The notes under the pieces: model-generated
What the model was told of the DNA's origin: nothing
Databases searched by the model: none
The model's input: the letters and a program-made list of their open reading frames with translations, nothing else
Part shown: one piece after another, positions 47,300-60,099 of the stretch
Numbering within the stretch: position 1 is the first letter of the stretch
How the letters are laid out: every line of letters begins with the position of its first letter
Translations under genes and position numbers: made by a program
Assembly: GCA_020002185.1 (NCBI GenBank)
Contig: CM034539.1
Span: forward strand, 31,463,541 to 31,527,540
DNA from: Paraescarpia echinospica
Lineage: Eukaryota > Annelida > Polychaeta > Sabellida > Siboglinidae
Direction of reading: 5' to 3'
DNA: 64,000 nt

Positions 47300-49210
47300 G
47301 AGACTACAATAAATAAATAATAATAATAAATAGATTGCATAAAATAAAAAAGATGTAAAGTATATAAAGTAGTCATAACATACAAGAAACATATAAAAAC
47401 AAAGTACATTAAAAATGGTGGTGTTACACTCAGATATTTGTGTAGGTTTTTTTTTAAGGTTGGAACAGAATGGCTGTTGGTAGTTTATTCCATAATTTCA
47501 AACCGGACACATTGAAACTGTGTTGATAGTAGGCAGTTCTGGCTTTGGGTGGTTTCAGCTGAGAGGCATTTCTGATGTTGTAAGAATGAGTATTTGATGT
47601 AAACATATCACACAAATATTGTGACGCTAGACCATTTACACACTTGTACATAAAAACACATTTATTAAAATCCCTTCTTTGCTGTAGTGATAACCAGCCT
47701 AGTGTTTTAAACACAATGTTTTTATTTTGTCTAGGACTAGACCCACATATGAGTCTAGCAGTTCCGGTCTGTAGTTTCTGTAATCTAGTTTTGATTGATG
47801 CCGAGGCATATATTATATCTTCATAATCGAAATGTGGTTGAACAATTGCATTATATAATTGCCTGAGAATGTCGATAGATAATATTTTATGAAGAGATCT
47901 TAGGATTCCTATTTTGGATGAAATTTTAGAATTTTAATGTGGTCGTCCCATTTTAGGTTTGAGTCGATAGACATACCAAGGTACTTGGCTACCGATACAT
48001 GTTTAAGTGGTTCAGTGTTGATATGAATTCTAACATCAGCCATCTTGGCAATGGACTGATGAGTGCCAATTAGCATAAATTGACATTTCTGTACAAAAAT
48101 ACTAAGCTTGTTAATATCAAAATACTTTTTGACTTTGCATAAATCACTGTTAATATTGAATTCTAATTGAGTCGAACACCGAGGTTTTGCAGCTGAATCA
48201 ATTTCAGTGTCGTCTGCAAACATGTTTATATTGCAGAATTCGGTGACTGTAGGCAGATCATTTAGGCATAGCAGAAACAACAGGGGGCCCAAGATTGACC
48301 CTTGGGGCACTCAAATATTCACAGGCAAAGGATCAGACAGATGGCCTCCACCGAAACTGACTGTGCTCTACCAGTGAGGTAGTTCGAGAACCACTTATGT
48401 TCAATGTGTGTAACCACAAATCTTTTAAGTTTGGCCAGCAGAATATTAGTGTCCACGGTGTCAAAGGCCTTCCGGAGATCAATGAACACTACTCCCGTTA
48501 GAAGTCCTTTATCGCTGTTTTTTAACCATCGATTTGTAACATTTAGCGGTGAAGTATACAGTGGAGTGCAATCTTCTGAAACCTGATTGGGCATTCGTGA
48601 GAAGTTTATTTTCTTCCAAATAATCTGTAAAAGAACTATGAACAAAAAGTTCAATAATTTAGACAAAATGGTTAGAATTGAGGTCGGTCTGTAGTTGTTA
48701 GTTTCCATTGATGGACCTGATTTGTAAAGTGGTAGCACATTTCCATTCTGCACATTTCCTTGCCAGATTTCAGAGAGAGATTTAGAATGAAAGCGAGTGG
48801 TTGTGATATGACTGGTGCTGCTACGCGTAGTAGCCTACCAGGCAGTCCAGACCAACATATTTATTTTCGGGCTTATTCCTTAGTTGTTGTTCGATAAAAT
48901 CAATTATGACAGTAGGGAAAGTAAAAGCAGGTATTTCGGGTGATTTAGGTGGAGTGAATGAAGCAGCTGGTGAAAGCCTACTTGCAATTGTTGACCAATG
49001 CATGTAAAATACTTGTTGAATGCATTGGCCTTACATTTGGGATCAGTAATTATTTGACCTTCAACAAGTACGCCTTTAGGGCTGGACTTGGCTTTTCCTG
49101 GCAGGAGTTCTTTTAGGCATTTCCACATTAATTTTGATTTCTTCTTATTTTCCGGATTAGACCAGTGTAGTAGTCCCGCTTTGTAGTCTTGAGAGAAACG
49201 ACATTCCTGA
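47300..49210 (-). mobile_element. CR1-like LINE, 5'-truncated, frameshifted
   Basis: The minus strand shows, in order, the pre-RT linker with KANAFNKYFTCIGQQLQ (about 49030), FIEQQLRNKPENKYVGLD (about 48880), NYRPTSILTILSKLLN (about 48690), GVVFIDLRKAFDTVDTNILL (about 48470), the MPQGSILGPLLFLLCLNDLP motif (48310-48250), catalytic MFADDTE (about 48215), and a C-terminal domain ending LKLWNKLPTAI near 47470. The 3' UTR finishes in ATT/ATTT repeats at about 47300. Frames break at 48315, 47908 and elsewhere, so it is dead. Confidence 0.93.
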
Positions 49211-49719
49211 AGTGATTATACATTTGCCAAACATCAACGGTCTTGGTGTGGTTCACTGCGTGTACATGACTATTCATTATATTCGGGCTGCAGAATTAAC
49301 CATCCACGTGACAACAAGCTCAGAATTATTCGGGTAAACACAATAAAACACCATAAGCATAACCATGCAAGACATAAGTAGCAGAGAAAGAACTTATGGG
49401 GAATTAATACGTTTTGATACGGTACACCTCGAATGCATATTAGCTTACAAAGAATCCCTTTAATTCTTGAATATTTTGTTTGAATGTATGCTGATTGCCA
49501 GATGCATCTAATAAGCCAGAGAGTGTGTATGCATAAATATGCACCACTTGCCAAACCCGGGATCAAACAGGTTGACCCGTTATGTGACGTTGAGACTCGT
49601 TGATCCAACACACGTTCTGAGACACAGGCCAACAATGAAGCCGATGGGTCAACTCGTTGAATATGGGATGTTAATCTTAGCAAAGCATTCAGTGTATAAG
49701 CTATCCAGGGCGTTTTTAC

Positions 49720-49840
49720 ACGCACATACTCACGCACGCACGCACGTTCACACACACGCGCGCACCCATGCACGCACGCACCCATGCACATGCACACACA
49801 CACGCGTGCGCGCGCACACACGCACACACTCACAGTCACA
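49720..49840. repeat. CA/CG-rich microsatellite
   Basis: A degenerate GCAC/CA tract. Confidence 0.93.
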
Positions 49841-49934
49841 TTAGTATTAAAGAACAGTTCAATTCCGTGGCATTTCCACCATTGCCAGAGATAGCAGACA
49901 CTAGACTGTACTGCACATTGCTGGAAACCTACAA

Positions 49935-50050
49935 CTACCAACAGGAGTGGGCACTGGACACTGGGCAATGAGCTCTAGGCACTGGACTTGAAAACAGAGT
50001 GTCCACTGGTAGACACAAAAGGTGATAAGTTGATGGTTAATGTTGGCATA
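49935..50050. repeat. Copy of the repeat at 45545-45660
   Basis: Shares GGGCACTGGACACTGGGCA-like strings, GCACTGGACTTGA and AAGGTGATAAGT(A/T)GATGGTTAA. Both copies follow CA/CG microsatellites. Confidence 0.8.
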
Positions 50051-50269
50051 TGTACATTTAACATTCTAGGCCAGGCTACTTCCAGCCAAGCGAATATATG
50101 GGCAGGCTATACTGAATTTGACCTAGTGGTGCACTCGTGCATTCACTGGTGCACTCATGTATGTATTAGTCCAGCGGATATGTGCAGAAAAATAACGGAA
50201 TTGTGGCCCTTCTAAATAAAAGCAAGACACTTTGCTCGTGTATTCTATACACCAAGCGAACCATTTTAA

Positions 50270-50430
50270 AGAAAGATTGGAGGCATTCCAGATTTTGCTG
50301 CGTTCAGAAATGGCAGCCATTTTTTAAAAACGGCCTCCAAATTTACTTTCCCCATATCGTAATAACTGCGTTACATAGATTAATGATATTTGTATCTAGA
50401 TGTAGGTTTTATGGGTCAGCGATTTGGTCT
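50270..50430. repeat. Dispersed repeat related to 52500-52650
   Basis: Shares GGCAGCCATTTT, CCCCATATC(G/T)TAATAACTGCG and the TAGGTTT(T/C) block with 52520-52640. Confidence 0.7.
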
Positions 50431-50460
50431 CAAGGGGGTACAGTTGGAGCTTTCTTGTGA

Positions 50461-51410
50461 GCCTCACGAGGGAGCCGCAACAGGATGTTTCTCGTGAGCC
50501 CCAAAGGGGAGCAGGGATCGTTTCACTAACATTCTTGTCAGCTCATCAGCCTAATTTTGCTCTTTAACATAAATGTTGCTCCTTAACAGTGATAGTGTTT
50601 GCTGAAAACTGTCAACACCAGGAGGCGTCACCGAGACACTTTCCCTGGTGTGTCACGGAAATAGTATCCTCGGTGATACCGTGGCTTTTTACATTTTTAA
50701 ACGCGACTTAAAAGTAAGAATAAATCTGTTTAATGATGGATTTTCTTTACGAGCGCATTATCATAGCGAAACGGTCCCCGGATCTGTCATCGTTTTTGGC
50801 TACCTTCAAGTGGGGTACTGTGTGGCTACCCCTTATATAATAACACAATGTAATTACTACTATAATAAAGAAATGTTTAAGCTAAACTGTTCCCAATTTC
50901 ATTAAAAGAAACGAAACACTATTCACATTGTGAACTGTTCGTCAGCAAAATATGGGCCCAGTCGCCAAATGAATTGTTCCAATAGTGGTGCTATCTGACA
51001 GTAGTAATAAAACTATAACGGATGTAGACAAACTCACGTCGCGAGTCGGCAGACTAAGAGAATACAAGACATGACAACGTTAATACGACCATAGGCGTCG
51101 GAACCACGGGGGGCAGCTTTGGAAGTTAAGCCCAAACTATTTTTGGCGGAGGGAATGAATTTAGGATTAACTCTCACTATTTACGGAAACACTGTGCGAT
51201 TTAAGGTGGCAATTATTTAGTGCGGGGCTGGAGCCAGGATTAGCCCCAAATGTTTAAGGAACGGGTGCATTTTGTGTGGAATTTGATGTTGTTGGTGAGC
51301 CTGAAAATATATTTTGTGGCGAGCCTCAAGGGGGAGTGCAAATTTTAGATTTTGGAGAGCATAAACAATGATTAAGAACAACACCTCCAACCACGCCTTC
51401 CGATATGTTG
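50461..51410. other. Unassigned sequence
   Basis: No recognisable gene. An 85-codon frame at 50648-50905 lacks domain evidence. Confidence 0.4.
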
Positions 51411-51412
51411 TC

Positions 51413-51950
51413 CGACAGCGCGCGACAGCGCAACAATGCGAGAGTGAAACAGCGCGACAGCGAGACTGCGAGACAACGCCACTGCGAGACAGCGAGACAA
51501 CGTGACAGCGAGGCAGCGAGGCAGCGCAACAGCGAGAAAGCGAGACAGCGTGACAACGAGATATCGTGAGAGAGGAACAACGAGACAGCGTGACAGCGAG
51601 ACAGCGAGACAGCGAGACAGCGAGGCAGCGAGACAGCGAGACAGCTAGACAGCTAGACAGTGAGACAGCATTACAGTGTGACAACGAGACAGAGGGACAG
51701 CGACACAGCGACACAGCGACATAGCGAAACAGGGAGACAGCCAGACAGCGAAACATAGAGACTGCGAGACAGCGCGACAGCGAGACCGCGAGACACGAGA
51801 CCGCGAGACCGCGAGATAGAGAGACAACGTGACAGCGCAACAACATAACAAGGAGACAGCACGACATCAAGACAGCATGACAGCGCGACAGCGAGACAGC
51901 GCGACAGCGCGACAGCGCGACAGCGAGATATCGAGACAGTGCGACAGAAC
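51413..51950. repeat. 8-bp satellite GACAGCGA, about 65 units
   Basis: A degenerate array of the octamer GACAGCGA (variants ggcagcga, gacaacga, gacagcgc). Translation gives repeating LSRCLAVS on the minus strand for more than 200 codons, which I take as an artefact. Confidence 0.96.
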
Positions 51951-52500
51951 TCAGAACTCAGAATCAATTTATTTGACATATAAATACGATACATATACAA
52001 AGAATAATGTAAATAAAAGATAAGGTTGGGAGACGCCCATTCAGATATATAATATTGCTAGCACAGGAGCCATACCAATAATTTAAGCAATAACAAAATT
52101 TACATGACACAAATCAGAATAGCATATGTTTTTATAGTTGATGATTATTCAATGTATCAACATACACACAAAATAAGAACTTATTATATATACTCGTGTT
52201 CACATTGACGTACATATGGATATTTAGGTATGCATGTCAATACATATGATGAATTACAAATAAAGCAATATGACATACTGGATTCGTAATTTAAAATTAA
52301 AAGTTGTTTGTGAATGTGGAAAAACCATAGAGACTGTGGATGTTACTTTGTAATTTTTTTGACGATACTACTTGGTGCATAATTGATAACTGTCTCTACT
52401 AGCCCAGCCGATACGTAACAAGATATGGCTGAATTGTGCGTTTTATGATACAACCGTGAAATATGGCACACACTTAGAGCATATAAAAGCAAAAATATTT
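51951..52500. other. Unassigned AT-rich sequence
   Basis: Nothing recognisable. Confidence 0.4.
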
Positions 52501-53070
52501 GGATATAGGGCCATCTCAGATTTTGCTCTGGAAGGCGTTGGCGGCCATTTTCAAGATGGCCGCCGAAAACCTATTTTCCCCATATCTTAATAACTGCGCC
52601 ACGTAGAGCAGTCATTTTGGTACCAAAACATAGGTTTCCGGGATCAACGATTTGAAATATATTACTTTTAATCTTCTTCGACATTCACATCGACCATTTT
52701 TAAAGATGGCGGTCACTAAAATCAATGTCCCATTATCTTCACAAATGTGGCATACACAACCGTAGTTGTTGTGTCACTGTATTGGTTATAGATAAAAGAT
52801 GGCAAACATGTTACGATTGGTCTTCTCCGACATTATTATCAGACATTTTAAAGATAGCGCCCTTAAAAGCGATAGTAACAAAGTTAAACATAATGGCGGA
52901 TTTGTGCGGACATGTGTACACAGTTAGTGAATGTCCAAAACTGGGTTTTTGGCTTCAGAGCGATCGTTGATTTGCCCCATGATACAAATGGTGGCCATGT
53001 TGCAGCCATTTTCCAAAATGGCCGCATTTTCCAAAATGGTCGCATTTTTTTCTCCAAAATGGCTGCCAAT
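52500..53070. repeat. Dispersed repeat with dense AAAATGGC motifs
   Basis: Includes the hairpin GGCGGCCATTTTCAAGATGGCCGCC (stem arms only: GGCGGCCAT and ATGGCCGCC) at about 52541-52564. A run of ATTTTCCAAAATGG copies follows at 53005-53065. Parts match 50270-50430. Confidence 0.75.
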
Positions 53071-53139
53071 GATGTTTAAGGAAATTTTTTTTATGGTAGT
53101 TATGTTGTAATGTGATTGGAATGATATGTTTTTGTTGTT

Positions 53140-53559
53140 GTTATATATATATATATATATATATATAGATGTCATATTTACCGCATGTAAAATAGTGTTT
53201 GAATTACATTTTAACTAAAATTTTAATGTGCACACCCATCAACCTTACACAATTAAACAAAATATGTCATGTGTTCCAAAGGTGTAATTCTTCTTAAGTG
53301 CTGATGTGTTACTCCAATTCAGTTCCAATAATTATGACAGGTGCAGTACATATCTGTCGATCATCTGTCGTGAGCTCAGGCTTACGCTGAGGCCATATCA
53401 GCGTATATTTATATATATATATATATGTATATATATATACATATATGATTGATAACAATTATTTTTAGTGTAATTTTGTTGTATACTGTAGATAACATTT
53501 ATTTTCTCTATTACATATTACAAACTGATGTATATATACATATATATATATATATGTAC

Positions 53560-53600
<41 letters not shown>
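53140..53600. repeat. (AT)n microsatellites
   Basis: TA tracts at 53143-53166 and at 53405-53445, and a TA/TG/CA-mixed tract at 53530-53602 directly upstream of the RTE element. Confidence 0.95.
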
Positions 53601-53602
<2 letters not shown>

Positions 53603-53604
53603 AA

Positions 53605-56170
53605 CAAGAGATGGAAAGACAATATAGTCAGGGTTAACAGCGTCAGCCCCAGAGTAGCAGAACTTGTTCTATGCATAACAAAGCGCTAGAAACTGAAGAT
53701 AGTACAAGTATATGCACCAACAACATCATACTCAGAAGAAGACACATACAACTTCTACAACGACGTGGATGAGACCTTAGAAAAGCCAACCCACTACACG
53801 ATAGTGATGGGAGACTTTAATGCGCAAGTAGGGAAACGAACAAACATTTCGGAAACGGCAACAGGCAAATTTGGCCTAGGTGTGAGAAACGAAAGAGGCG
53901 ACACCTTGGTAGAATGGGCAACATCAAGAAAGTACAAAATCATGAATACCATGTTCCAGAAGAAAGCAGGGAGGAGATGGACATGGAAAAACCCAAATGG
54001 AGAAACGAAGAACGAAATTGACTACATCTTGACAGACAGGCCAGACATGGTCACAGACGTAACTGTCATCAACCAAGTCAACATCGCAAGTGACCACAGA
54101 ATGGCAATGAGCAACATCAAACTGGACGTCAAGGCTGAAAGGAAGAAATTTATAAACAAGAGACCACCGAGTGTAGATACCACACAAATCGGAAGAAAAA
54201 AGATCGAATTCCAACTCGAACTGCGAAACCAATCGAGTCATTACAGGAACTAGACGACATCGACACCATGAGCGAAAACATCACTGAGATGATCCAAATA
54301 AGTGCGACAAGCGCAGCCAACACGATCAACAGGCATGTAGTGACGAGAATATCAACACCGACATGACCACTAATGAAGAAGCGACGAGAAATGGTGGATA
54401 ACGGCGACCGTAAAAACAAATAGAGTATGCAGAAATATGCAAGACCATCAAAAAGAAAGGAGGACATCAGAAAGTACGAACAAGAGATCATACGAGAAAC
54501 GATTATGTCATCAAAGAGCCTGAAGAAAGCAAGAAGAACGCCGGCACTAGGCGGAGACAGACTGATTACACTTCTAGACAAGCAGGGTAGATAAATACAA
54601 GACCAAGATATGATTATGGAACGAACAGAGGAATTCTACGCCTAGCTATACGACAGTGAACAGAGTACCTTAATTCACACCGACCCGAAAGAGGTACCAG
54701 AGATAACACCATGGGAGGAGGAAGCAGCGCTAAGAGATACGAAGAATGGGAAGACATCAGGCAACGACCATGTAAACATTAAAAGCAGGAGAAGATATCA
54801 TCTCGAAGACACTGGCTAAGCTGTATACCAAATGCTTATCAGAAAGACGAATACCCACCGCTTGGATGGTGATTATCTTCAAGAAGGGAAACAAGAAAGA
54901 CTTAAAGAATTACAGACCGATAAGTCTGTTATCAAACATCTACAATTACTCACAAAGATACTAACGAATAGGCTAGAGAAGACACTCGACGAAAACCAAC
55001 CACGAGAGCAAGCAGGATTCAGAAGCAGGTACTCAACGACAGACCACATACACGTCGTAAACCAACTGAAAGAGAAGTGCCGGGAATATAATATCCCGCT
55101 CTGCATCGCTTTCGTCGACTACGAGAAGGCTTTCGGCTGGGTGCAAACTCAAGCAATACTGACCTCTTTTCAAGAACAGGGGATAGAAGATGTGTACATA
55201 GATCTCCTGAAAGACATCTACAATAACAGCTCGGTGACAGTCCACCTACACAAAAAGAACAACAAGATCAACATCAAGAGAGGAATACGACAGAGTGACA
55301 CCATATCGCCCAAGCTGTTCACGGCAACACTCGAAAATATATTCCGAAGACTGACCTGGGAAACCAGAAGCTAGAGGATAGACGGAGAATATCTCAGCCA
55401 TCTTCGCTTCGCCGACGACATAGTCCTATGCGCTACTACACCGCAAGAACTACAAAACATGCTGCAGGAGCTAGCTGATGAAAGTGAAAAACAAGGTCTA
55501 AAGATGAACATCTCGAAGACAAAAGTGATGTTAAAAAATGATACACCAATATATATCAACACGACGCAGAGAGAAAACGTTGAAAGTTACGTCTATCTGG
55601 GACAGCGATACAGTATCAGAGACAAAAACCAAGACAAGGAGATTCAAAGAAGGATCACCGCCGGCTGGACAGCTTTCGCCAAACACAAGGACATCTTCAA
55701 GGGTAACTTTGGAACCTGCTTGAAGAGACAAGTCTTCAACTCATGCGTACTTCCAGCGATGACATACGGCGCGGAAACATGGGCACTCACCATCCAGGCA
55801 AAGAACAAGCTAGCAGCCGTACAAACAAAGAAGTATGTTAAACATCACATATCGGGAGAGAAAAACAAACATCTGGGTAAGACAGAACACAAAGGTCATA
55901 GACGTGATAGAACAAATCAGAAGACAGAAGTGGACCTAGGCAGGGCACATTAGCAGACTACGAGATAACCGACGGACATCGCGTATCACAACCTGGAGAC
56001 CTTACGAAGGGAAACGATCTAGAGGAAGACCAGCGAGACGGTGGAGAGACGAAGTAGACGAGTACTGGAAGGGCACCATCTGGCAGAGGATAGCGCAAGA
56101 CATGCAGATTTGGAAACGACATGCTGAGGCCTTCACCCAACCACAGGAAACTATGGCTGCACAATGATGA
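53605..56170 (+). mobile_element. RTE-type LINE with endonuclease and reverse transcriptase, near full length
   Basis: The plus strand encodes an APE-type endonuclease (YTIVMGDFNAQVG at about 53796-53835, NEIDYILTDRPDM, IASDHRMAMSN) in one 162-codon frame. A linker in broken frames (54250-54830) follows. The RT begins with an NYRPISLL-equivalent at about 54910. It shows REQAGFRSRYSTTDH, FVDYEKAFGWVQ (usual FD replaced by FG), the RQSDTISPKLF block and catalytic LRFADDIVL near 55400-55425. The C-terminal domain ends at about 55953, and a terminal segment reaches GGCTGCACAATGATGA. Stops near 54245, 54594 and 55374 inactivate it. A 3' fragment of the same family lies at 25605. Confidence 0.94.
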
Positions 56171-56399
56171 CGTTGCTGGTGATGAGCATGACCGCACTTC
56201 GTTTAGAACAAGTTTTCTGTCAGGCGATGTAAATGCCGAGTGTAGTGATAATGAAACTAATGGGTGATTTTCAGACTGTATGACAGGTAATCCATAGGAT
56301 TATAATAGCATTGTATATCTTATTTCCAATAGAACAATGTAATTGTCAGACTATCTGAATGGCCAAACTATACAAGGTGGTAGCCCAGACTGGCCCTGG
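56171..56399. other. Unassigned sequence
   Basis: Nothing recognisable. Confidence 0.35.
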
Positions 56400-58250
56400 G
56401 ACATCGATTGTACTATAACAGTGTCTGACGAAAAATTGGAACACATCCGTTCTGTGTCTGGAGGACACCCTGGAGGTGCTTAACTACTCAGCTTATTCTA
56501 AACGTGACGCAGAGGGAGTAGGCTACAAGACTATCACTGACATATATCATGGGTTTCAACAGGGTTGGTTGCTTGCCTAAGACAATCAAGCTGTCAAGGT
56601 CAGATGAAGGTAAGGACATTGAGACAACATTCCGGCAGCGCAAAGCCAAATGGCATCATTCGTGTAGAAAGCAGTGCAACAAGACAAAACTTCAGCGGAC
56701 AGAAAAGAGAACATCTCACATTGAAGATAATACAGCTATTTCCAAAAAGTTCACCCGTCAAAGTGTGGAAGAGACACCTCCTTCCATTGAAACTTGTTCT
56801 GCTGTGGCATGCCTCCAGCTGGAGAGTCTTTACGCAAGGCGTCGACCTTTCAGGTTGATGTTCGCGTCAGGCAGTGTGCTGTCAAATTGCAGGACACTGC
56901 CCTTCTCGCGAAACTAAGTACAGGGGACACGATCGCACAAAAGGCCAAATATCACACCCAATGGAGATCGTGAAGTAGACTTTGATTACCATAGCATCGC
57001 ATTTGCTGGACTCATATATTGGTCTCATATATTGAAGAAGCCTACACGGACAGTCTTACCAGTTTTGAAACTGACAGACCTGACAAATTTGTACAGTACC
57101 CGACTCGAACAACTGGGAAGTGGTGCAACGGGACGTGTTCACTCGACCAGACTTAAGGATAGAATACTTGCTTACTTTCCAGATACGGAAGCTCATAGGC
57201 AAGGCCGTGAAGTGGTTCTCTTTTGAATGAAGATGCTGGAGCGGCAATAAGAAAAGCGTGTGAAAGTGATGCTAACAACGATGCTGTTCATCTTTCCAAG
57301 GCCATTAACATAGTCAGGAGATACATGTTCAAAATGAATAGGGAATTCAGTGGTTCATTTGAAACCAAATGCCAGGAGGAGTATGTGCCAGTTTCACTCT
57401 TGGTATTAGTAGATATGGTGTTGAACGGCACAAACATCAAAACACAGTTAAGCTCTGCATCCCTGCCTCAACCAACACTCTCCCTTTCACAGCTACTGAT
57501 GTCCAACAGCTCGGTACGCCACAGACAGGATGTCACTGCTTGTACTACTAAGCAGAACCAAGAACGGGAAACGCCACTGCCGATCTATGTAGGTGTGATG
57601 GTCCATACAAAGACTCGCAAGCGTGGTCTTGTGGTCACTCTGTATGACCTGGGCCTGAGCGTTTCGTATGACAGGGTACTTGTCGTCATTGTGAAATGGA
57701 GAAAGCCGTGTGTTCACGTCAACCCAAAGGCCGCCTCTTCACTATACTGCAGCAATAGATAACATCGACCACAATCTGAGTTTTTCTAGTTCACATGACT
57801 CGTTCCTTAGAACATGAATATCCCTATTCCAACATCCAGTCGACGTGTTCGGAGGAGTTAAACGGGCTGTTGCTACCACCCACGCCAACGATCGCATTGC
57901 GGCCAAGAAGATGGCATCGTATCTACCACATACCTACACCAGTGTGTCTCCTGTTGCAATACGCAGACCCAATCTACCCATGCCAAAGCTAGAGGGACTT
58001 AAGAATGCAGATTGTCAGCTCATACCTGAAACCATGCAGAAGGAATTCAGGTACACTATTAATTCATGTGTTTACCAAAGCTATGTCGCACTGGTTATTT
58101 TCTTTGTTTACTTACAATACATTAACCAAAGTACTATTAGGCACAGCCACGAACGAAAAACACTATTGTCGATTTATCTAGTAGTGACGGTCCATTCAAA
58201 GACACGCAAGGGTGGTGTCGTGAGCATGCGTTATACATTTGAAAAGGGCA
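56400..58250 (+). pseudogene. N-terminal half of the same transposon-associated family
   Basis: Plus-strand pieces: KAKWHHSCRKQCNKTKLQR (about 56640-56700), a CFCC-like zinc-binding segment in the next frame (about 56785-56815), LTDLTNLYSTRLEQLG (57070-57115), RVHSTRLKDRILAYFPDTEA (57138-57195), DDAVHLSKA-like AVHLSKAINIVRRYMFK (57270-57330), ETPLPIYVGVMVHTKTRKRG (57565-57625), LGLSVSYDRVL (57650-57680) and AIDNIDHNL (57750-57780). These are ordered motifs of the family whose C-terminal half is at 42-43.4 kb. Frameshifts at about 56780, 57225 and 57540 make it a pseudogene. 58140-58230 is a diverged duplicate of 57545-57640. The molecular function of the family is unknown to me. Confidence 0.7.
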
Positions 58251-58269
58251 CTAGAAAGTGCTATGCCAT

Positions 58270-58790
58270 TTATGTTTGTAATAAATAAGAGTGGCTCAAA
58301 AATTTAACCTTGAGGGACATTTGTGTTGATAACTGTTTCCTTAAACGTAACTTTTTCAATTTCTACGTACTGCTTACGATTTTATAAATAACTCTGACAA
58401 GAATCCAGAGCTTTGTCATTTAATCCGTAGTAATTTAACTTATGTATCAATATATTGTGATCAATGGTGTCGAATACTTTTGATAAATCAAGGTATATAT
58501 TTATTGGAATAGTCGATTTATCAACTTCTTGTGTAATTCTGTCTATAATTCGAGTGTAGCAAGATAAATATAATGTTTCTTTCTAAACCTATATTTGCTA
58601 ATGTAGTATAATGCTTTGGATGGAAGTAGTCGTGAATTTGATCAAACATAACCCTTTCAAAATTTTTGAAATCACTGGCAGGATAGAAATAAGACGATAA
58701 TTGTCAATGACAGAAACATCACCTGTTTTGAAAAGGGGTATGACTGTTGCAATTTTTTATTTGTTTAGAAATATACAAGTTATTATTGAC
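58270..58790 (-). mobile_element. LINE RT fragment, strongly decayed
   Basis: On the minus strand, pieces such as KVFDTIDHNILIHKLNYYGL (about 58490-58430) and VINTNVPQG near 58310 identify a CR1/Jockey-type RT palm in broken frames. Confidence 0.8.
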
Positions 58791-59602
58791 TGATTAATAA
58801 TTAGAGTGACTGCATTGCTAATATCATTTGTCATCAATTTTAATAATTGTGTTGATATACTTATTAAATATAATTTATTTTGCTTTTTTAAATGGTTTAA
58901 TCAATTATCATTGTCAAAGTATGGTAATGTTCAAATGGACCAATATCTCCATCTTCTTTCACTTCATCAGTTTGTAATATGTAATAGAGAAAATAAATGT
59001 TATCTACAGTATACAACAAAATTACATTAAAAATAATTGTTATCAATCATATTGAAAAATTACATTAACACTAGTGCTGTATGTTTACTGGACTCATCAT
59101 ATAAACATGTACTAGTCGTTGTGAAAGAGCTGCACAAGCTATGCCCTGAGAATAACACAAATATATTTTGTAAAAGAGAATATTACGAATATTTCGCATG
59201 CTTGTATAACACAACGTACTGATTGCATCAGCACAAAATGTGTGGAAATAAATTACAGCATATGTATTGCCACAACATGATCGTAGAATGAGAATAACGT
59301 AAGTATATTGAACAAAACACAATAAGATTATTGAGTAAACACTAAACTTTGGAGAGATACTATATATTATGCACTGTCCCAAAAATAAAAAAATGACTAA
59401 CACTAAACGTAGTGAAAAGAAAATGTATAAACATTGCACTCCCAAAAAATGAAAACAACGTGAGTATTGACTGTAGAAAATACATCGTATATAGCATTAA
59501 TACGAAGTAATTATTATTAAATGATCACATCATGTTGTAACTACTTACATGAACATATGTAATATAAAAACGCACTGCATATAATAATTTTATCTTTCGT
59601 TG
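58791..59602. other. Unassigned AT-rich sequence
   Basis: Nothing recognisable. Confidence 0.4.
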
Positions 59603-59628
59603 ATTGCCAGTAGTAATGTAGGTGGTCC

Positions 59629-59695
59629 AGCGCGTGTGTGCGCGGTCTGAAGGAAATCCCATGTTAAGAGATAGGGATTTCCTTCTGACCGCGCA
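59629..59695. repeat. Fold-back hairpin at the left end
   Basis: GCGCGGTCTGAAGGAAATCCC at 59640 pairs with GGGATTTCCTTCTGACCGCGC ending at 59694 with one mismatch, leaving a short loop (atgttaagagata). The right end of the element has only one such arm. Confidence 0.85.
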
Positions 59696-59859
59696 TTTTC
59701 TACTGCTTATGATTTATACAAATGAGGTGAACGGATTTTCCTCCCTAAAGTGCAAATGCCCTTATATGGTCATTGTGGGCGTGGTTAGTTATGCAATTGA
59801 CCATTCACGAGCGAGCTGAGCATTGTGGGCGTAGCTAGTTATGCAAATGAGCTTGGAAA

Positions 59860-60095
59860 AGTATTTCCCATGTTAAAGCATAGGGAATTTTTATCCCATG
59901 TTAAAGCATAGGGAGTTTTATCGCAAAGGTATCCGACCACTTTTTGGATTTTTATTCCATGTTAAACATAGGGAATTTTATCGCAAAGGTATCCGACCAC
60001 TTTTCGAATTTTCTCCATGTTAAAGCATAAGGAATTTTCACCCCATGTTAAAGCATAGGCCATTTTTATCGCAAAGGTATCCGACCACTTTTTGA
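59860..60095. repeat. Degenerate tandem repeat with CCATGTTAAAGCATAGGG motif
   Basis: CCATGTTAAAGCATAGGG and variants alternate with TATCGCAAAGGTATCCGACC in three to four units of about 70-75 bp. Single copies of the first motif recur at about 60858 and 61430. Confidence 0.85.
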
Positions 60096-60099
60096 ATAA

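Noticed and set aside
51217..51870. 217-codon frame repeating LSRCLAVS
   Set aside because: An artefact of the 8-bp satellite.
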